Source: an uncultured Clostridium sp. (lineage in GTDB: Bacteria; Bacillota; Clostridia; TANB77; CAG-465). Taken from it: DNA of 7,366 bases. The notes below the pieces were generated by a model. That model was given only the letters and a program-made list of their open reading frames with translations, did no database searches and was not told the origin of the DNA. The DNA lies in contig USJA01000048.1 in the NCBI GenBank assembly GCA_900554875.1, forward strand, positions 1 through 7,366. Direction: 5' to 3'. This document shows, piece by piece, positions 1 through 6,646 of this stretch. Position numbers and translations under genes: made by a program. The stretch's first letter is position 1. Every line of letters starts with the position of its first letter.

Positions 1-1
1 T

Positions 2-865
2 TATATATTGGTAATTTTGCTTGTAATATTATCCCTATTTAAAGGAGGCTTTTATAAATCAGATATACTGTTAGTGAGTATTATTGTATCAATAGTCGCA
101 TTAATAAAAATAATTTTTTTAATTTGTTATAATATAAAAAATAAAAGTTATAGTATTGATGTGATTTCAGTACTACTTTTGTTACTCTCATTTAGTTATC
201 TATTACCAATTATTTTTAATAATTATTCTGATTTAAATGATAGTATATATGAGTCTATAAGGTATTTTGGCTTATATTTTGTATACACAATAGTCAAAAA
301 TTCAGATAATAAAAAAATATATATATATACAATAATTGCAATTACACTTTTGCAGTGTGTATTAAGTGTAGACGCTGTAGGTAACAGATACTTAGAAAAT
401 TTTTTAACTAATATTGATTCGGGATACTTAGACAGAGATTATACTAGAATGTCGGGGACACTTCAATACGCAAATGTACTTGCAATTTTATGTTTGATAT
501 CAGCTATTTTTACTAATCATTTTGTACATAAAGAAAAAAATATAGTTATAAATTCTCTATTGTATGGAGTTATATTTATACTTTTATCAACAATTATCCT
601 TACAGGATGCAGGGCAGTAATTTTACTTTGCATAATTTTGGCTATAATATATTTTGTAGTAAACAGAAAAAACATAGTGAACAACATTTTAATGTATTTA
701 CCTTTAGCAGTTATAACTGGTATATACACTAGTTTAATGTACAAAAATATGCTTAGTACTAATGTGTATATTATATTTTTTATATGTACATTTCTAACAA
801 TATTTTATAGAATTATATTTTTAAAAATATATAATTTGTATATAATAAGTACAAAGATATACTAA
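2..865 (+). CDS. O-antigen ligase / Wzy-like polysaccharide polymerase, N-terminal part (5' partial, frameshifted)
   Basis: This is the N-terminal part of a polytopic membrane protein of the O-antigen ligase/polymerase (Wzy_C) type, which joins or polymerises lipid-linked glycans on the outer face of the membrane. The frame is open to the left edge, so the true start lies outside; the TTG at 8 is only the first possible start visible. Counting from that TTG, about seven hydrophobic segments can be seen between residues 1 and 272. Two family-typical stretches stand out: RMSGTLQYANVLA (147-159), matching the usual R-(L/M)-S-G-T-x-Q-Y-x-N, and TGCRAVILL (199-207), in the position of the usual S-R-(G/A) motif. 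The frame stops at 863-865, but the rest of the family domain continues in another frame just downstream, so this is half of a gene rather than a complete protein. The assignment to the ligase/polymerase family is firm; the glycan substrate is unknown. Confidence 0.75.
   Translation, partial: YILVILLVILSLFKGGFYKSDILLVSIIVSIVALIKIIFLICYNIKNKSYSIDVISVLLLLLSFSYLLPIIFNNYSDLNDSIYESIRYFGLYFVYTIVKNSDNKKIYIYTIIAITLLQCVLSVDAVGNRYLENFLTNIDSGYLDRDYTRMSGTLQYANVLAILCLISAIFTNHFVHKEKNIVINSLLYGVIFILLSTIILTGCRAVILLCIILAIIYFVVNRKNIVNNILMYLPLAVITGIYTSLMYKNMLSTNVYIIFFICTFLTIFYRIIFLKIYNLYIISTKIY
833..865 (+). other. Apparent frameshift joining the two halves of the polymerase gene
   Basis: The upstream frame ends with TAA at 863-865. 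The downstream frame is open only after a TAA at 832-834, so the change of frame must lie between them. The stretch contains three TA units (839-844). With two units instead of three, the frames join smoothly and read ...NLYNKYKDILKGKIKIR..., a basic cytoplasmic loop leading into the next membrane segment. No slippery heptamer followed by a stem is visible, so programmed frameshifting is not supported. A sequencing or assembly error, or a real disabling or phase-variable indel, are the remaining options. Confidence 0.6.
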
Positions 866-915
866 AAGGAAAAATAAAAATAAGAAAAGAATATAAATTA
901 ACGCTTTGTTTTTTC

Positions 916-2316
916 TTGTTAATATTAATTGTTGTATATTGTATAATTGCAATAACGTATACAAGACCTTTGATTATTACAGATACAGATAAAATTGATT
1001 CAAAGTGTTTAATTTTAAATAGTGTTAATGAAAATTATAATATAATAACATTTAATATAAGGGGAAATAGTGATGTAAGATATAGTATAAAGCTTAATAG
1101 TGTTGATAAAGAAAGTAAAGAAAAAGAGATAAAGACGTTCAATTATTATGATAATGTTAGTGGTAATTTTAAATATGAATTTAACCTAGATAAAAATATA
1201 AAATACTTAAAAATGTATATTAAGTGCGATAAAGGAGAAATAACTTTAAATAATTTATATTTAAATGATAAGAAACAAAAATTAGATTATTTATTCATTC
1301 CAAATGAAATTATAAATAGATTTAATGATTTATTTACGGGATCAACAAGTACATCGGATAGAATTACATATTATATTGATGCATTAAAAATAACAACAAA
1401 AAGCATAAAAAACTTTGTTATAGGTACAGGAGGAGAAGGATTTAATAATATATATGATCAAATAAAAACTAAGGAATATAGTTCAACTGAAGTACATAGT
1501 TCATTTTTGCAGATTTTTGTTGAAACTGGAGCTATTGGCTTTAGTATAGTAATATTGCTTTTAGTATATGGAGTAATAAATTCCAAGAATAATTACATAA
1601 AGATTGCATATATAATTTTTGTTTTGCACTCGTTTGTAGATCTTAATTTTTCATATATGTTTGTAATATATGTGTTTGGAATTTTACTTGCAAGTTTAGA
1701 AATTAAGTATAAGAAAGGTAATAAAAATCTGCATAATGGTAAATATATATTTTGTATAACATATATATTAGGAGTGATATTTGCTATTTTTACTGCTATA
1801 ATATCTTTTAGGGCATGGTTTGCTTTATATATGAGTATACCGAAGTATGAAGAGGAAAATTTAAATTTAGCCCTTCAAGCAAATGTTGTTAATAAAAAAG
1901 AAAAAAGAGTAATGTTGGATCCCTATGAATTTAATTATAGGAAAAGTATGGCTAAAGAGTATTTTACATATTTGAATTTGCTTTGTAATGAGAGTATTAA
2001 TGATCATGAAAAAAAGAATATGTTAGATAAAGAAATAGAAAATATAATAGATAATATTTGTTTAAATGCAAAAGAAATTTTAAATAACAATAAATATAAT
2101 AAATCACAAATTATGTATGCATGTGAATCATATTTAAGCACTATTTACTATATACGTAAAGTTTATACTAATGACCATGATATGAACAAAAAATGTGATG
2201 AAAACTTAAATATTGTGCAAGAAAAGTTAAATAAAGTTAAGAAAATGAATAAAAATCAAGATGTGTTAATTCAAAATATAGAGAATATGCTAAAAAGGTA
2301 CAAAGTGGTAAATTAA
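916..2316 (+). CDS. O-antigen ligase / Wzy-like polysaccharide polymerase, C-terminal part with extracytoplasmic insert and helical tail (frameshifted)
   Basis: This is the C-terminal part of the same ligase/polymerase. The first usable start codon is a TTG at 916, but it has no Shine-Dalgarno site and lies inside a membrane segment; the frame is open back to 835, which argues for a 3' gene fragment. Numbering from 916, the order is the end of a membrane helix (1-14) and a polar, probably beta-rich extracytoplasmic segment (about 25-120). Then comes the family core, SDRITYYIDALKIT (147-160), IGTGGEGF (169-176) and VHSSFLQIFVETGAIGF (193-209), which matches the usual H-(N/S)-x-x-L-Q-x-x-x-E-T-G signature. 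Membrane segments follow near 205-222, 228-264 and 275-298. A charged helical tail without a membrane segment (about 300-466) resembles the TPR-like tails of other Firmicutes members. No clear terminator follows. Joined with the upstream half the protein would exceed 760 residues. Confidence 0.75.
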   Translation: MLILIVVYCIIAITYTRPLIITDTDKIDSKCLILNSVNENYNIITFNIRGNSDVRYSIKLNSVDKESKEKEIKTFNYYDNVSGNFKYEFNLDKNIKYLKMYIKCDKGEITLNNLYLNDKKQKLDYLFIPNEIINRFNDLFTGSTSTSDRITYYIDALKITTKSIKNFVIGTGGEGFNNIYDQIKTKEYSSTEVHSSFLQIFVETGAIGFSIVILLLVYGVINSKNNYIKIAYIIFVLHSFVDLNFSYMFVIYVFGILLASLEIKYKKGNKNLHNGKYIFCITYILGVIFAIFTAIISFRAWFALYMSIPKYEEENLNLALQANVVNKKEKRVMLDPYEFNYRKSMAKEYFTYLNLLCNESINDHEKKNMLDKEIENIIDNICLNAKEILNNNKYNKSQIMYACESYLSTIYYIRKVYTNDHDMNKKCDENLNIVQEKLNKVKKMNKNQDVLIQNIENMLKRYKVVN

Positions 2317-2347
2317 AAATGTTAATTAAAAAAACACTTGTTAATAC

Positions 2348-2376
2348 TTGTCTTTTATAACCTTTTATGTTATAAT
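2348..2376 (+). promoter_or_regulatory. Sigma-A type promoter for secG and the downstream genes, with an embedded palindrome
   Basis: A -35 box TTGTCT (2348-2353) and a perfect -10 box TATAAT (2371-2376) are separated by 17 bases. A TG at 2368-2369 one base before the -10 makes it an extended -10 promoter. Transcription would start near 2383, giving a leader of about 30 bases. A perfect inverted repeat, TTATAAC (2355-2361) and GTTATAA (2369-2375), lies between the boxes and overlaps the -10. The sequence ACTTGT occurs twice with a 10-base period (2336-2341, 2346-2351) over the -35. Whether these are operators is not known. Confidence 0.75.
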
Positions 2377-2412
2377 TGTTATATTAAAATCGAATTTAGG
2401 GGGAAATGCAAA

Positions 2413-2649
2413 ATGGGATGGATAGATTGGACGCTTTCAATAGCTACAGTAGTAGTTGGTATAATACTTACAATAGTAGTAATGATGCAAAATAGTAAGG
2501 ATTCTCAATCAGTATTAACTGGTGCGAATACTTTTTATGGTTCAAACAAATCAAAAACTTTAGATGGTGTATTATCTAAATGGACTGTGGGTCTTGCAAT
2601 ATTATTTTGTGTATTATGTTTCTTAACTACTGTTGCAATAATTAAATAA
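2413..2649 (+). CDS. secG: Protein translocase subunit SecG
   Basis: This is the small accessory subunit of the SecYEG protein-export channel in the cytoplasmic membrane, which helps SecA-driven translocation. The product is 78 residues, normal for SecG. It has two membrane helices (about 7-26 and 56-77) joined by a polar loop that carries the family pattern: MMQNSKDSQSVLTGANTFYG corresponds to the usual M-Q-x-S-K...G...F-x-G region. The ATG at 2413 was chosen because AGGGGG (2398-2403) sits 9 bases before it and the promoter at 2348-2376 lies upstream. A longer frame starting with TTG at 2338 would begin upstream of the promoter and add 25 residues foreign to SecG. The stop (2647-2649) overlaps the Shine-Dalgarno site of rnr, so the two are almost certainly co-transcribed. 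The SecG–RNase R order is a common Firmicutes arrangement and supports both calls. Confidence 0.92.
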   Translation: MGWIDWTLSIATVVVGIILTIVVMMQNSKDSQSVLTGANTFYGSNKSKTLDGVLSKWTVGLAILFCVLCFLTTVAIIK

Positions 2650-2659
2650 AGGAAAAGTT

Positions 2660-4810
2660 ATGAATAGTATTGATATGATTAATAAAAATAGTAAAAATTA
2701 TTTAAGAAGAAAGGAAGCGTTGACTTCCTTTTTTTCAAATAAAGAGTATAAATTGATGACAAAAAGACAAATAATAAACTTTTTTAATGTTCCTAAAAAT
2801 GACATAGGTATATTGGATGAAATTATTTATGATTTAGAATGTGAAGGTATTGTTTATATAGATGATAGTAAACGATATGTGCCATTAAACAGAACATCTG
2901 CAATAAAATGTATATATGAGGCCAAGTCTGAAAGATTTGGATTTGGAATAGTAGATGGTTCGGATGATATATATATATCATCAAATAATTCTTTAGGTGC
3001 TATGAATAATGATGAAATTTTAGTCGAACAAATTATTGATTCTTCTCATAAAAAAGAGGGAAAGGTCATCAAAATACTAAAAAGAAATACAAATACGGTA
3101 ATAGGTAGATATATAAAAAATAACAATTTTGGCTTTGTCGAACCTATTGATAAAAAAATACCTGATATATACATACCTAAAAAGGAATCTATTGGACGTG
3201 TTGATGGACAAATTGTTGAAGTGAAAATCATTAAATATGCAACCAGTTCTAGTAAAGCAGAAGGAAAAATTTTAAGGATGATTGCTAGTGGAAAAGATGA
3301 AAAGTCGGAAGTAAAAGCGTTAAGTGCGACTTATGGCCTAGAGCAAATGAAAGAATTTTCTTCAAATATTAAAGAGGAATTAAGGAAGATTCCATCTAAG
3401 GTTTTAGGTAATGAAATAAAAAATAGGGTCGATAGAACAGCTGAAAAAGTATATACAATTGACGCAAGTGATGCTATGGATTTAGATGATGCCGTACAGG
3501 TTAAAAAAAATAGTAGGGGATATATTTTATCTGTGTATATAGCTGACGTTTCTCATTATGTAAAAGATGGAACATTTTTAAATAAAGAGGCAATTTACAG
3601 GGGGACAAGCATATATGTTCCAGGTACAGTTATTCCAATGCTACCTAAAAAACTTTCAAATGGAATATGTAGTTTAAATCAAGGTGTAAAAAGGTTAACT
3701 CTTGCAATTGATATTTTATTTGACAAAGATGGTAATGTTATAGAAAGCAATGTGTTTAAAGCTGTAATAAGAGTAACTAAAAAAATGTCATATGATAAGG
3801 TGTATAAGGTTATATGTAATGATGATGAAAAAGTATTAAAAGAATATAGCGATTACATAAATGATATTATGCTTATGAAAGAGTTAGCTATTATATTAAA
3901 TAAAAAAAGGAAACAAGCAGGAAGCATAGATTTTGACATACCTGAAACAAAAGTTGTACTAGATGAGAATAAAAAGGTTGTCGATATAAAGCCATACGAA
4001 ATTACAATTGCAAATAAAATAATAGAAGAGTTTATGCTTGCTGCAAATATGCAAATTGCTGAAAAATTTTATTTTCTTGATATTCCATTTATATACCGTA
4101 TTCATGAAAAACCAGATGAAGAAAAATTAAGAGAACTAAATGAAATATTAAGTTTATACAAACTTAGGTTAAAAGGAATAAAAAATATACATCCAAAAAC
4201 TTTATCAAACTTAATTGATAACATTGAAGATGAAGAAGAAAAAAAAATTATTTCAAGTTATATGTTAAGGACTTTAAAAATCGCAAAATATTCTGAAGAG
4301 TGTTTAGGGCATTTTGGACTTGCTGCAAGATTTTATTGTCACTTTACATCTCCAATTAGGAGGTATCCGGATTTATTTATTCATAGGGTAATATCTGACT
4401 ATATCGAAGATGGATATATGTTAAGTGATAAAAAAATATCTAAGTATTCTGCACAGGCTATAGAATATTCGAAAACTTCTAGTGAAACAGAAAAAAATGC
4501 GACATTAATAGAAAGAGATTTTGATGATCTATATAAGTGTATATATATGAATAGGTTTGTTGGTGATGAATTTGAGGCTGTGATTTCAAATGTCACATCT
4601 TTTGGAATATTTGTAAGACTTGATAATACAGTTGAAGGGTTAATTTCATTTGACAATATTAATGATTTGGATTATTATATATATGATGAAAAAAAACATA
4701 GACTTATTGGAAAAGAAACAGCAAAAACTTTTAAAATAGGTGATAAATTAAAAGTTAAACTTATAAGGGCAGATATAAAATTAAAAGAAATTGACTTCAT
4801 GATTGTTTAA
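2660..4810 (+). CDS. rnr: Ribonuclease R (3'-5' exoribonuclease)
   Basis: This is a processive hydrolytic 3'-to-5' exoribonuclease of the RNase II/RNB family that degrades structured RNA, including rRNA and mRNA fragments, in the cytoplasm. The product has 716 residues. Domains in order are a winged-helix N-terminal domain (about 13-77), two cold-shock/OB domains (about 80-140 and 145-207), the RNB catalytic domain (about 250-575) and a C-terminal S1 RNA-binding domain (634-716). The metal-binding aspartates are present as D268, D274, D276 and D277 in IDASDAMDLDDAV, with the same spacing as in E. coli RNase R. The motif HFTSPIRRYPDL (561-572) is also intact. AAAGGA (2648-2653) lies 6 bases before the ATG. 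Compared with E. coli RNase R (813 aa), the protein stops right after the S1 domain and lacks a lysine-rich tail. In many Firmicutes smpB follows rnr; here it does not. Confidence 0.96.
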   Translation: MNSIDMINKNSKNYLRRKEALTSFFSNKEYKLMTKRQIINFFNVPKNDIGILDEIIYDLECEGIVYIDDSKRYVPLNRTSAIKCIYEAKSERFGFGIVDGSDDIYISSNNSLGAMNNDEILVEQIIDSSHKKEGKVIKILKRNTNTVIGRYIKNNNFGFVEPIDKKIPDIYIPKKESIGRVDGQIVEVKIIKYATSSSKAEGKILRMIASGKDEKSEVKALSATYGLEQMKEFSSNIKEELRKIPSKVLGNEIKNRVDRTAEKVYTIDASDAMDLDDAVQVKKNSRGYILSVYIADVSHYVKDGTFLNKEAIYRGTSIYVPGTVIPMLPKKLSNGICSLNQGVKRLTLAIDILFDKDGNVIESNVFKAVIRVTKKMSYDKVYKVICNDDEKVLKEYSDYINDIMLMKELAIILNKKRKQAGSIDFDIPETKVVLDENKKVVDIKPYEITIANKIIEEFMLAANMQIAEKFYFLDIPFIYRIHEKPDEEKLRELNEILSLYKLRLKGIKNIHPKTLSNLIDNIEDEEEKKIISSYMLRTLKIAKYSEECLGHFGLAARFYCHFTSPIRRYPDLFIHRVISDYIEDGYMLSDKKISKYSAQAIEYSKTSSETEKNATLIERDFDDLYKCIYMNRFVGDEFEAVISNVTSFGIFVRLDNTVEGLISFDNINDLDYYIYDEKKHRLIGKETAKTFKIGDKLKVKLIRADIKLKEIDFMIV

Positions 4811-4827
4811 TTTAAGGAGAGTAAAGT

Positions 4828-5607
4828 ATGGTAGATAATAAAAAAAGAAGAAATGTTCCAAAAAAATTAAATGAAAAAGAACATGTAAATAATGAAAAAA
4901 ACGTAGGTACTAATAAGGATAGTAAAATAGATTTAAAAAGCATTATCAAAGGTTATATAGGCTTTTATAAACAAAAACTCATGAGAAAACATATAATTGT
5001 TTATATTATTTGTCTTGTGGTATTTTTTGTAATGATTGCAACATTGATTTCTAAAATAAATGCTACACCTAATATTGCTGAGCTTGCACAAAAAGCTAAG
5101 GAAGCAAGTGAAACATCAGAAGGAATTTTTTCGCTAATTTTTAAGAAAAAGATTTCACTTGTTTTTATAATTATATTAGCGGGTATTGCACCATATTTCT
5201 TTATTCCAGTAATTGGAATAGCATATTCATCTAGTCTTGCATATGATATTGCCTCTAACTTTAATGTACTAACTGGTAAAGCAAGTGTGGTTCCTATGTG
5301 CATAGGAGCTGTTGTACAGTTAATTGCTGTAGGATTATCTGTTGCAACAGGAATAGAATATTGCTTACTTAGTACAAAAAAATGGAGATATGCGAGAAAT
5401 CAGGATTATTCAATGATTGATTTTAAAAGAAATCTTTATGAAGCAACGAATAATAAGAAAAAGTTAAAAGAGATAACCAAGAAAAAAGAAGAAAAAGCTA
5501 AAAAAAATGAGAAAAATAATGTAAGTATACCATATGGATATTTTTTAATTTCATTTGTCATAAGTGTGGTAATTATAACTATAGGAACATTAATAGCAAG
5601 AGTTTAG
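4828..5607 (+). CDS. Multi-pass membrane protein of uncertain family (possibly SpoIIM-like)
   Basis: I do not recognise this 259-residue protein with certainty. It has a very basic, polar N-terminus (1-54, rich in K and N), then hydrophobic segments near 55-76, 110-140 (probably two helices, broken by the P-Y-F-F-I-P stretch at 122-127), 155-178 and 236-257. A lysine/glutamate-rich, coiled-coil-like linker (about 207-231) separates the last helix from the rest. There is no signal peptide and no enzyme motif. The central part, IIILAGIAPYFFIPVIG followed by a small-residue-rich helix, is faintly like the SpoIIM/DUF95 family, whose Bacillus member takes part in forespore engulfment. That is a resemblance by eye only. 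AAGGAGA (4814-4820) lies 7 bases before the ATG. The gene starts 17 bases after rnr and its stop overlaps the Shine-Dalgarno site of trmB, so it is co-transcribed with both. The gene is certainly real; its function is open. Confidence 0.7.
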   Translation: MVDNKKRRNVPKKLNEKEHVNNEKNVGTNKDSKIDLKSIIKGYIGFYKQKLMRKHIIVYIICLVVFFVMIATLISKINATPNIAELAQKAKEASETSEGIFSLIFKKKISLVFIIILAGIAPYFFIPVIGIAYSSSLAYDIASNFNVLTGKASVVPMCIGAVVQLIAVGLSVATGIEYCLLSTKKWRYARNQDYSMIDFKRNLYEATNNKKKLKEITKKKEEKAKKNEKNNVSIPYGYFLISFVISVVIITIGTLIARV

Positions 5608-5615
5608 GAGGAAAA

Positions 5616-6254
5616 ATGAGAACAAGATATAATCCAAAGGCTAATGATATAATAGAGAGTTTTGATAGATATATTAAAGATGTAAAGACATTACAAAATG
5701 TATTAAATGAAAATAAAGAAAAAAAGATATGTATTGAAATAGGAATGGGAAAGGGAGATTTTATATCTAATATGGCAAAACTAAATCCAGATAATGTATA
5801 TATTGGAATTGAATTGTCACCACAAGTACTTGCTCTAGCAATTAAGAAATTAAATAGGTTTGAAGAAGAAAATGGTATATCTTTAAAAAATTTATACTTT
5901 ATGTCTTTTGATGCTTTAAAATTACTTGATTATTTTAGTGAAAATCAGGTTGATGTGCTATATTTAAATTTTAGTGATCCTTGGCCTAAAAAAAGGCATA
6001 CAAAAAGACGTCTTACTTACAAGACTTTTTTAGAAAATTATAAAAAAGTCTTGAAGGAAGATGCAATTATTGAATTTAAAACTGATAATAGGGGGCTTTT
6101 TGAATATAGTTTAGTCAGTATGCAAAATTTTGGTATGGAATTTATTGAGGTATATTTAGATTTGCATAATACAGAGGTTTTTAATGTAGAAACTGAATAT
6201 GAAAAGAAATTTTCACCTTTTGGACCTATTTATAAATTAGTTGCAAAATTTTAG
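5616..6254 (+). CDS. trmB: tRNA (guanine-N7-)-methyltransferase TrmB
   Basis: This enzyme methylates N7 of guanosine 46 in the variable loop of many tRNAs, using S-adenosylmethionine. The product has 212 residues, the usual length for a Firmicutes TrmB, and is a single Rossmann-fold domain. Visible motifs are the N-terminal MRTRYNP, the SAM-binding loop EIGMGKGDF (41-49), the acidic residue after strand 2 in IGIE (63-66), and the family signature NFSDPWPKKRHTKRRL (118-133). FKTDNRGLFEYSL (154-166) and TEYEKKF (193-199), near the C-terminus, are also present. All expected catalytic and binding residues are there. The Shine-Dalgarno site AGGAGG (5606-5611) overlaps the stop of the preceding gene and lies only 4 bases before the ATG, which points to translational coupling. 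No terminator is visible after the stop. The tRNA genes downstream have their own promoter. Confidence 0.97.
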   Translation: MRTRYNPKANDIIESFDRYIKDVKTLQNVLNENKEKKICIEIGMGKGDFISNMAKLNPDNVYIGIELSPQVLALAIKKLNRFEEENGISLKNLYFMSFDALKLLDYFSENQVDVLYLNFSDPWPKKRHTKRRLTYKTFLENYKKVLKEDAIIEFKTDNRGLFEYSLVSMQNFGMEFIEVYLDLHNTEVFNVETEYEKKFSPFGPIYKLVAKF

Positions 6255-6337
6255 ATAATTAGTATATATTAATTTTACTAGAGTATAATATGTATATGAT
6301 AAAAAAGAATAAATTTTAATAAAATTTGTATAAAATG

Positions 6338-6366
6338 TTGACAAAATAAAAGAAATAATGTAAAAT
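6338..6366 (+). promoter_or_regulatory. Consensus promoter for the tRNA-His–tRNA-Gln unit
   Basis: A perfect -35 box TTGACA (6338-6343) and a -10 box TAAAAT (6361-6366, five of six matches) are separated by exactly 17 bases. Transcription would begin near 6373, about 10 bases before the tRNA-His, leaving a short 5' leader for RNase P to remove. A near-consensus promoter is expected for stable RNA genes. The 83 bases between the trmB stop and this promoter contain only AT-rich sequence with no convincing terminator. Confidence 0.85.
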
Positions 6367-6383
6367 TAAAAGTACTGTGAGCG

Positions 6384-6460
6384 GTGGATATAGCGCAGTT
6401 GGTTAGAGCGCCAGTTTGTGGCACTGGAGGTCATGGGTTCGAATCCCATTTTCCACCCCA
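6384..6460 (+). tRNA. tRNA-His (anticodon GTG)
   Basis: A full cloverleaf can be drawn. The acceptor stem is GTGGATA (6384-6390) against 6450-6456, and the anticodon stem is CCAGT/ACTGG around the loop TTGTGGC, with anticodon GTG at 6418-6420. The variable region is AGGTC, and the T arm is ATGGG/CCCAT with loop TTCGAAT. The discriminator is C (6457) and the CCA end is encoded (6458-6460). A G at 6383 faces the discriminator C, giving the extra G-1:C73 pair specific to tRNA-His. The acceptor stem has one mismatch, T at position 6 (6389) against T at position 67 (6451). It is co-transcribed with the tRNA-Gln 20 bases downstream. Confidence 0.97.
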
Positions 6461-6480
6461 TATGTATTAAGTTTATATAT

Positions 6481-6555
6481 TGGGCTGTAGCCAAGTGGTA
6501 AGGCAGTAGACTTTGACTCTACCATGCGCAGGTTCGAATCCTGCCAGCCCAGCCA
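6481..6555 (+). tRNA. tRNA-Gln (anticodon TTG)
   Basis: A full cloverleaf is visible. The acceptor stem is TGGGCTG (6481-6487) paired perfectly with CAGCCCA (6545-6551), including the U1-A72 pair typical of bacterial tRNA-Gln. The anticodon stem is GTAGA/TCTAC around the loop CTTTGAC, with anticodon TTG at 6513-6515. The T arm is GCAGG/CCTGC with loop TTCGAAT. The discriminator is G (6552) and the CCA end is encoded (6553-6555). It follows tRNA-His by 20 bases and lies upstream of the terminator at 6620-6646. Confidence 0.97.
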
Positions 6556-6619
6556 AACTGAATTTTTGTTGAACTCTATAGTTTTTTGGATAATAAAGAG
6601 TTTGATGAAAATAAAATAT

Positions 6620-6646
6620 AAGTCGATTAAATCGGCTTTATTTTTT
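6620..6646 (+). terminator. Rho-independent terminator of the tRNA unit
   Basis: An 8-base-pair stem, AAGTCGAT (6620-6627) against ATCGGCTT (6631-6638) with one G·T pair, closes a three-base loop (TAA). It is followed by TATTTTTT (6639-6646) and a second T run a few bases on. This is the only clear intrinsic terminator in the window. It ends transcription about 65 bases after tRNA-Gln. Confidence 0.8.

Noticed and set aside
41..48. AAAGGAGG, a strong Shine-Dalgarno-like sequence near the left edge
   Set aside because: No start codon follows at a usable distance; it simply encodes K-G-G inside the polymerase frame.
517..744. Minus-strand open frame of 75 codons
   Set aside because: It lies wholly inside the polymerase gene, has no ribosome site or promoter, and resembles no family.
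2338..2412. Upstream extension of SecG starting from the TTG at 2338
   Set aside because: It would start before the -35 box of the promoter, has no ribosome site, and adds 25 residues not found in SecG; the ATG at 2413 has a good AGGGGG site.
2406..2495. Short frame starting with the ATG at 2406, just before the secG start
   Set aside because: The ATG is only 2 bases from the Shine-Dalgarno run, the 29-codon product is low-complexity, and it is fully overlapped by secG in another frame.
3046..3231. Minus-strand open frame inside rnr
   Set aside because: It is antisense to the conserved second OB domain of RNase R, with no signal for expression.
4399..4656. Minus-strand open frame inside the 3' part of rnr
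   Set aside because: It is a shadow of the conserved S1-domain region; low-complexity product and no ribosome site.
5001..5303. Minus-strand open frame of 100 codons inside the membrane-protein gene
   Set aside because: The + strand frame has a good ribosome site and sits in the operon; the antisense frame has neither and its hydrophobic pattern mirrors the real gene.
6572..6602. Hairpin AACTCT (6572-6577) / AGAGTT (6597-6602) between tRNA-Gln and the terminator
   Set aside because: Only 6 base pairs with a 19-base loop and no T run; too weak to call beside the clear terminator at 6620-6646.
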